From: Microbispora catharanthi
GTDB taxonomy: Bacteria; Actinomycetota; Actinomycetes; Streptosporangiales; Streptosporangiaceae
Direction of reading: 5' to 3'
NCBI RefSeq assembly: GCF_006334915.2
Contig: NZ_VDMA02000006.1
Span: forward strand, 62,001 to 126,000
DNA length: 64,000 nucleotides
Numbering within the stretch: position 1 is the first letter of the stretch; each line of letters begins with the position of its first letter. Below the pieces are notes generated by a model, which saw only the letters and a list, made by a program, of their open reading frames with translations, searched no databases and was not told the DNA's origin. This document shows positions 60,913 through 64,000 of the stretch, piece by piece. A program made the position numbers and the translations under genes.

Positions 60913-62091
60913 TCACCAGGGGCGGACAGGACGGGCGCCGGGCGTGACCTCGGGGCGGGCGACGCCCGCGTCGGGGGGTGACGGCCGGGCCAGGATCCGT
61001 ACGACGTCGTCGGCCGGTGCGGCGCCTCGCAAGGACAGCCAGCCCAGGCCGTTGCGGGCCCGGAAAGCCGCCAGCCGCCCGGCCTCGCCGGGGCCGAGGT
61101 CGCCGGGGCCGGCGAGGACCGGCGCGAGGCCCATCCGCCGCCACGCCCGGTCGGGCGGCACGTCCAGCGCCGCGGCGATCTGGAGACGCGCCGCCCGCGC
61201 GGCGACGGCCAGGTCGTGGAGGTTCGAGACGCCGGAGGCGATCGGCACGAGCAGGCCGACGGACTCGATCTCCGTCCCCTCCTCTCGGGCCGCCCGCAGC
61301 ATCTCTTGGTCTGCGGGCTCCAGGCCGCGCCGGGAGGCGGGGAGCGTGAACGTGACCCGCAGCGGGCGGCCGCGCGCCCGCGCCTCGCGCTGCAACCGGG
61401 CGACGGCGGCGGCGCGGCGGCGGACGGCGGCGGGCCCGGCCGACCCGCCTGCCTCGAAGTCGACGCCGGAAGGGTCGAGCGCCGTCAAGACGTGGCGGTA
61501 GGCCGCGAGCAGCCGGGCCGGGTTCTCACAGGTGACCGCCAGCTCCTGCCCGTACGGCCCGCCGAACGCCGGCCACACCTCGCCGCCGTCGGCCCTCAGC
61601 CGCTCGATTCGCGCGGCGACGGAGTCCCCGCCCCGCGGTCGCGCCCCCGCCCAGTGAGGAGCGCAGCCGCCCGGGCCTGCGACGATGTGACCGATGGCGA
61701 ACGAGCGCACGCCCACCCGCAGCAGTTCCGGGTGCGGCTCCCCGGCGGCGTCGAGGAACCCCCGATAACGGGCCGCGGGCTCGTCGGCGGGGGGAGCGGC
61801 GGCGGGCGGGGCCGGCGAGGCGACCGTCTGGCGCGCGGCGACCAGCGTCTCCGGCACCGGGGAGGCCGGACTTCGCGCACCGGTGGCCGTGGCCGTGGCA
61901 CCGTGCCTGCTTTCGGGCCTGCTTCCGGGCCTGCCCCCGGGCGTCGCGTCCCAGCCGCCGGGCGGGGTGGCGGGCAGCGCCCACAGCGCCGCGCCGGTGC
62001 CCGCGACGAGCGCGGCCGATGCCAGGAGGACGAGGGAGCGCGGGGGGCGGCCCGCTTCGCGGGAATGACGTGCGGAGTCCACGCTCACCAC
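60913..62091 (-). CDS. Membrane-anchored GH18-like protein without catalytic Glu
   Basis: A 392-residue protein (GTG at 62091) with a membrane helix at about 17-40 and a disordered stretch to about 105. The rest is a TIM-barrel related to actinomycete GH18 chitinase-like proteins: FAIGHIVAGPGGCAPHWAG (about 135-153), VTCENPARLLAAYRHVLTAL, then the position of the catalytic DxxDxDxE motif reads SGVDFEAGG, so the acid/base Glu and the first Asp are missing. It is probably a binding protein. It converges on the oxidoreductase gene, with only 17 bp between the two stop codons. Confidence 0.7.
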   Translation of the reverse strand: MVSVDSARHSREAGRPPRSLVLLASAALVAGTGAALWALPATPPGGWDATPGGRPGSRPESRHGATATATGARSPASPVPETLVAARQTVASPAPPAAAPPADEPAARYRGFLDAAGEPHPELLRVGVRSFAIGHIVAGPGGCAPHWAGARPRGGDSVAARIERLRADGGEVWPAFGGPYGQELAVTCENPARLLAAYRHVLTALDPSGVDFEAGGSAGPAAVRRRAAAVARLQREARARGRPLRVTFTLPASRRGLEPADQEMLRAAREEGTEIESVGLLVPIASGVSNLHDLAVAARAARLQIAAALDVPPDRAWRRMGLAPVLAGPGDLGPGEAGRLAAFRARNGLGWLSLRGAAPADDVVRILARPSPPDAGVARPEVTPGARPVRPW

Positions 62092-62162
62092 CCTGAGTTG
62101 CGATACGACCACGTTGCGCACAGGCGGCTCGCACTCTAGCAAGTCGTGGACGCGGGGGCGGG

Positions 62163-62168
62163 GATAAT
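62163..62168 (+). promoter_or_regulatory. Leaderless -10 box (GATAAT) of the LLM oxidoreductase gene
   Basis: GATAAT, 6 nt before the ATG at 62175; the best leaderless example in the window. Confidence 0.6.
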
Positions 62169-62174
62169 GGACGG

Positions 62175-63092
62175 ATGAAATTGAGGATCTTCACCGAACC
62201 CCAGCAGGGGGCGAGCTACGACGACCTGCTCAGGGTGGCGCAGGCGGCCGAGCGGCTCGGGTTCGACGCGTTCTTCCGGTCCGACCATTACCTGCGGATG
62301 GGTGATGGCGACCCCGCCCCGGGCCCGACCGACGCGTGGATCACCCTGGCCGGTCTCGCGCGGGAAACCTCGCTTATCAGGCTGGGCACGCTGGTGAGCG
62401 CCGCGACGTTCCGGTTGCCCGGGCCGCTGGCGATCAGCGTCGCCCAGGTCGACCAGATGAGCGGCGGACGTGTGGAGCTGGGTCTCGGCACCGGCTGGTT
62501 CGAGGAGGAGCACACGGCGTACGGGATCCCGTTCCCCTCCCTGGGCGAGCGGTTCGAGCGCCTGGAGGAGCAGCTCGAGATCGTGACCGGGTTGTGGGCG
62601 GCGGCCAAGCCGTTCTCCTTCGAGGGCGCGCACTATCGGCTGGCCGACTCACCGGGGCTGCCCAAGCCGGCGCAGCGGCCCCGGCCGCCCGTCATCATCG
62701 GCGGCGGCGGCGCCAAGCGGACGCCGCGGCTGGTCGCGCGGTTCGCCGACGAGTACAACGTGCCGTTCCATCTCCCCGAGGACACCGCCGCGGCCTTCGA
62801 CCGGGTCAGGCAGGCGTGCGACGCCGTGAGCCGGGAGACCGTCCTGCTGTCGGCGGCGCAGGTCGTCTGCGCCGGGCGGGACGAGGCGGAGATCGCCCGG
62901 CGGGCCGCCAACATCGGCCGCGAGGTCGACGAGCTGCGCGTCAACGGGCTGGCGGGCACGCCGCAGGAGATCGTGGACAAGATCGGCCGGTTCGCCGATA
63001 TGGGCGCCGAGCGTCTCTATCTGCAGGTCCTCGACCTGCACGACCTGGAGCATCTGGAGCTGATCGCGGCCGAGGTGCTGCCGCACGTGTGA
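62175..63092 (+). CDS. F420-dependent LLM-class oxidoreductase
   Basis: A 305-residue luciferase-like TIM-barrel protein. N-terminal MKLRIFTEPQQGASYDDLLR, the barrel core SLIRLGTLVSAATFRLPGPL and VELGLGTGWFEEEH, and ligand-loop RPPVIIGGGGAKRTPRLVAR are typical of F420-dependent reductases of actinomycetes. Substrate unknown. ATG at 62175 is leaderless. The 3' end (encoding LPHV) is tandemly duplicated just beyond the stop. Confidence 0.9.
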   Translation: MKLRIFTEPQQGASYDDLLRVAQAAERLGFDAFFRSDHYLRMGDGDPAPGPTDAWITLAGLARETSLIRLGTLVSAATFRLPGPLAISVAQVDQMSGGRVELGLGTGWFEEEHTAYGIPFPSLGERFERLEEQLEIVTGLWAAAKPFSFEGAHYRLADSPGLPKPAQRPRPPVIIGGGGAKRTPRLVARFADEYNVPFHLPEDTAAAFDRVRQACDAVSRETVLLSAAQVVCAGRDEAEIARRAANIGREVDELRVNGLAGTPQEIVDKIGRFADMGAERLYLQVLDLHDLEHLELIAAEVLPHV

Positions 63093-63155
63093 GAAGGGCG
63101 CTGCCGCACGTGTGAGAAGGGCGCTGCCGCACGTGTGATAGTGCCGCACGTCTGA
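63077..63155 (+). repeat. 23-bp tandem repeat copying the end of the LLM gene
   Basis: GCTGCCGCACGTGTGAGAAG plus GGC repeats with a 23-bp period at 63077, 63100 and (partly) 63123; a degenerate fourth copy is at 63141. The first copy contains the LPHV codons and TGA of the oxidoreductase gene, so the stop codon is copied too. Each unit holds a CACGTG core. Confidence 0.85.
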
Positions 63156-63199
63156 AAAGCCATAGCCGGTCGAAGGGGGCATCCGGCACACTTTGCCGG

Positions 63200-64000
63200 G
63201 TGCTCCTCACGATCTCGACGACTCTGCGGCCCGCCACGGACCTCGGCTTCCTCCTGCACAAGCACCCCGACCGGGTGCAGGAGTTCGAGCAGTCGTTCGG
63301 CATGGCGCGGGTCTTCTACCCGGAGGCGGGCGAGGACCGGTGCACCGCGGCGCTGCTGCTGGAGGTCGACCCGGTGCGGCTGGCCCGTTCGCGGGGCTCG
63401 TCCTCGCCCGACTTCTCCCTGGGGCAGTACGTCAACGACCGGCCGTACGCCGCGTCCTCCCTGCTGGCGTCGGCGCTCGCCGACGTGTTCCGCACGGCGC
63501 GGACCGGCCGGTGCGCCTCCCGGCAGGACCTCGCGGACGGGCCGATCCCGCTGGAGATCGGCCTTCCGGCACTGCCGTGCCGGGGAGGGGCCGATCTCGC
63601 GCACCGGCTGTTCGGGCCGCTGGGCTGGGAGGTCGGCGCCGAGGCCGTGCCGCTGGACCCCGGTTTCCCCGAGTGGGGCGAGTCCCGGTACGTACGGCTC
63701 GCGCTGCGCGGCAACGTGCGCCTGGCCGACGCGCTCAACCACCTGTACGTCCTCCTCCCGGTGCTGGACGACGCCAAGCACTACTGGCTGGCGGGCGACG
63801 AGGTCGACAAGCTCGTCCGCGCGGGAGAGGGCTGGCTGGCCGGCCATCCGGACAAGGGGCTGATCACCCGTCGCTATCTCGGCCGGCGGTGGGCGCTCAC
63901 CCGCACCGCCTTCGCCCGTCTCGCCGAGCTGGGCGACGATGTGGAGGAGAGCCTGGACCCGCCGGTGGAGGAGGAGCCGGGCGCCGAGGCCCCCGGCTCC
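63200..64000 (+). CDS. hen1: 3'-terminal RNA ribose 2'-O-methyltransferase Hen1, N-terminal part
   Basis: The first 267 residues of bacterial Hen1, open to the window end. The start is a GTG at 63200 (VLLTISTTLRPATDLGFLLH); KHPDRVQEFEQSFGMARVFY, then RCTAALLLEVDP, and the later LPVLDDAKHYWLAGDEVDKL are hallmarks of the Hen1 N-terminal domain, which activates the Pnkp ligase. The methyltransferase half lies outside the window. With Pnkp (normally the next gene, not visible) it repairs cleaved RNAs and blocks re-cleavage by adding a 2'-O-methyl group. The end is acidic and linker-like (VEESLDPPVEEEPG). Confidence 0.9.
   Translation, partial: MLLTISTTLRPATDLGFLLHKHPDRVQEFEQSFGMARVFYPEAGEDRCTAALLLEVDPVRLARSRGSSSPDFSLGQYVNDRPYAASSLLASALADVFRTARTGRCASRQDLADGPIPLEIGLPALPCRGGADLAHRLFGPLGWEVGAEAVPLDPGFPEWGESRYVRLALRGNVRLADALNHLYVLLPVLDDAKHYWLAGDEVDKLVRAGEGWLAGHPDKGLITRRYLGRRWALTRTAFARLAELGDDVEESLDPPVEEEPGAEAPGS

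Overview
This window is very GC-rich and its gene content (DUF574 SAM methyltransferase, SepH, DUF4193, DUF3159, DUF3710, DUF4235, F420-type luciferase-like oxidoreductase, coproporphyrin-type ferrochelatase, bacterial Hen1) points to an actinomycete. A Streptosporangiales relative (Streptosporangium/Nonomuraea/Microbispora group) is my best guess, but that is inference from gene style and not a database match. About 52 intact or edge-cut protein genes and four decayed genes are supported. I found no tRNA, rRNA, CRISPR array or complete insertion sequence. Many genes have a -10 like hexamer only 6-8 nt before the start codon and no Shine-Dalgarno, so leaderless transcription looks common.

Layout. 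0-1.8 kb: a minus-strand operon of three overlapping genes, cut by the left edge. A small helical protein ends in a RHIM/BASS-like amyloid motif, and the next protein carries the matching motif in front of a membrane helix and a von Willebrand-A-like domain; this is the best candidate for an unusual conflict/signalling system. 1.9-4.5 kb: LysR regulator and a TetR/SDR divergent pair with two identical-type operators. 5.3-14.2 kb: three exported redox proteins: a two-domain laccase, a giant ThuA/discoidin/PQQ-dehydrogenase/PKD/DUF1080 protein, and a plastocyanin-like protein with eight Ig-like repeats. 14.3-16.5 kb: esterase remnant, YiaA/B membrane protein, an orphan ATP synthase subunit a, and a divergent TetR with a palindromic operator. 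16.5-23.5 kb: membrane-tethered PemK-like toxin, epimerase, SulP-carbonic anhydrase fusion, a disordered membrane protein, and a PEBP lipoprotein. 23.7-26.7 kb: a graveyard containing a SARP/AfsR-like pseudogene and a DrrAB-like ABC exporter remnant around one intact lipoprotein. 26.7-30.5 kb: DUF574 methyltransferase, HTH-TM-ricin-like protein, vanadium haloperoxidase.

30.9-64 kb is mostly housekeeping: sepH (long, repeat-expanded, with a CRP-type site upstream), FAD oxidase, MFS exporter, lytic transglycosylase, ferrochelatase, S9 peptidase, inositol monophosphatase, a two-component system, DUF4193, otsA, valS, AI-2E transporter, and a cluster in the order dut-DUF3710-OB fold-DUF3159-TrkA-TrkA-APC permease-RNA methyltransferase. 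In that cluster the two TrkA proteins and the APC permease look like a potassium uptake module, and the last gene modifies a uridine in RNA. The window ends with a TetR/quinone oxidoreductase pair, a GH18-like pseudoenzyme, an F420 oxidoreductase and the 5' part of hen1 (RNA repair).
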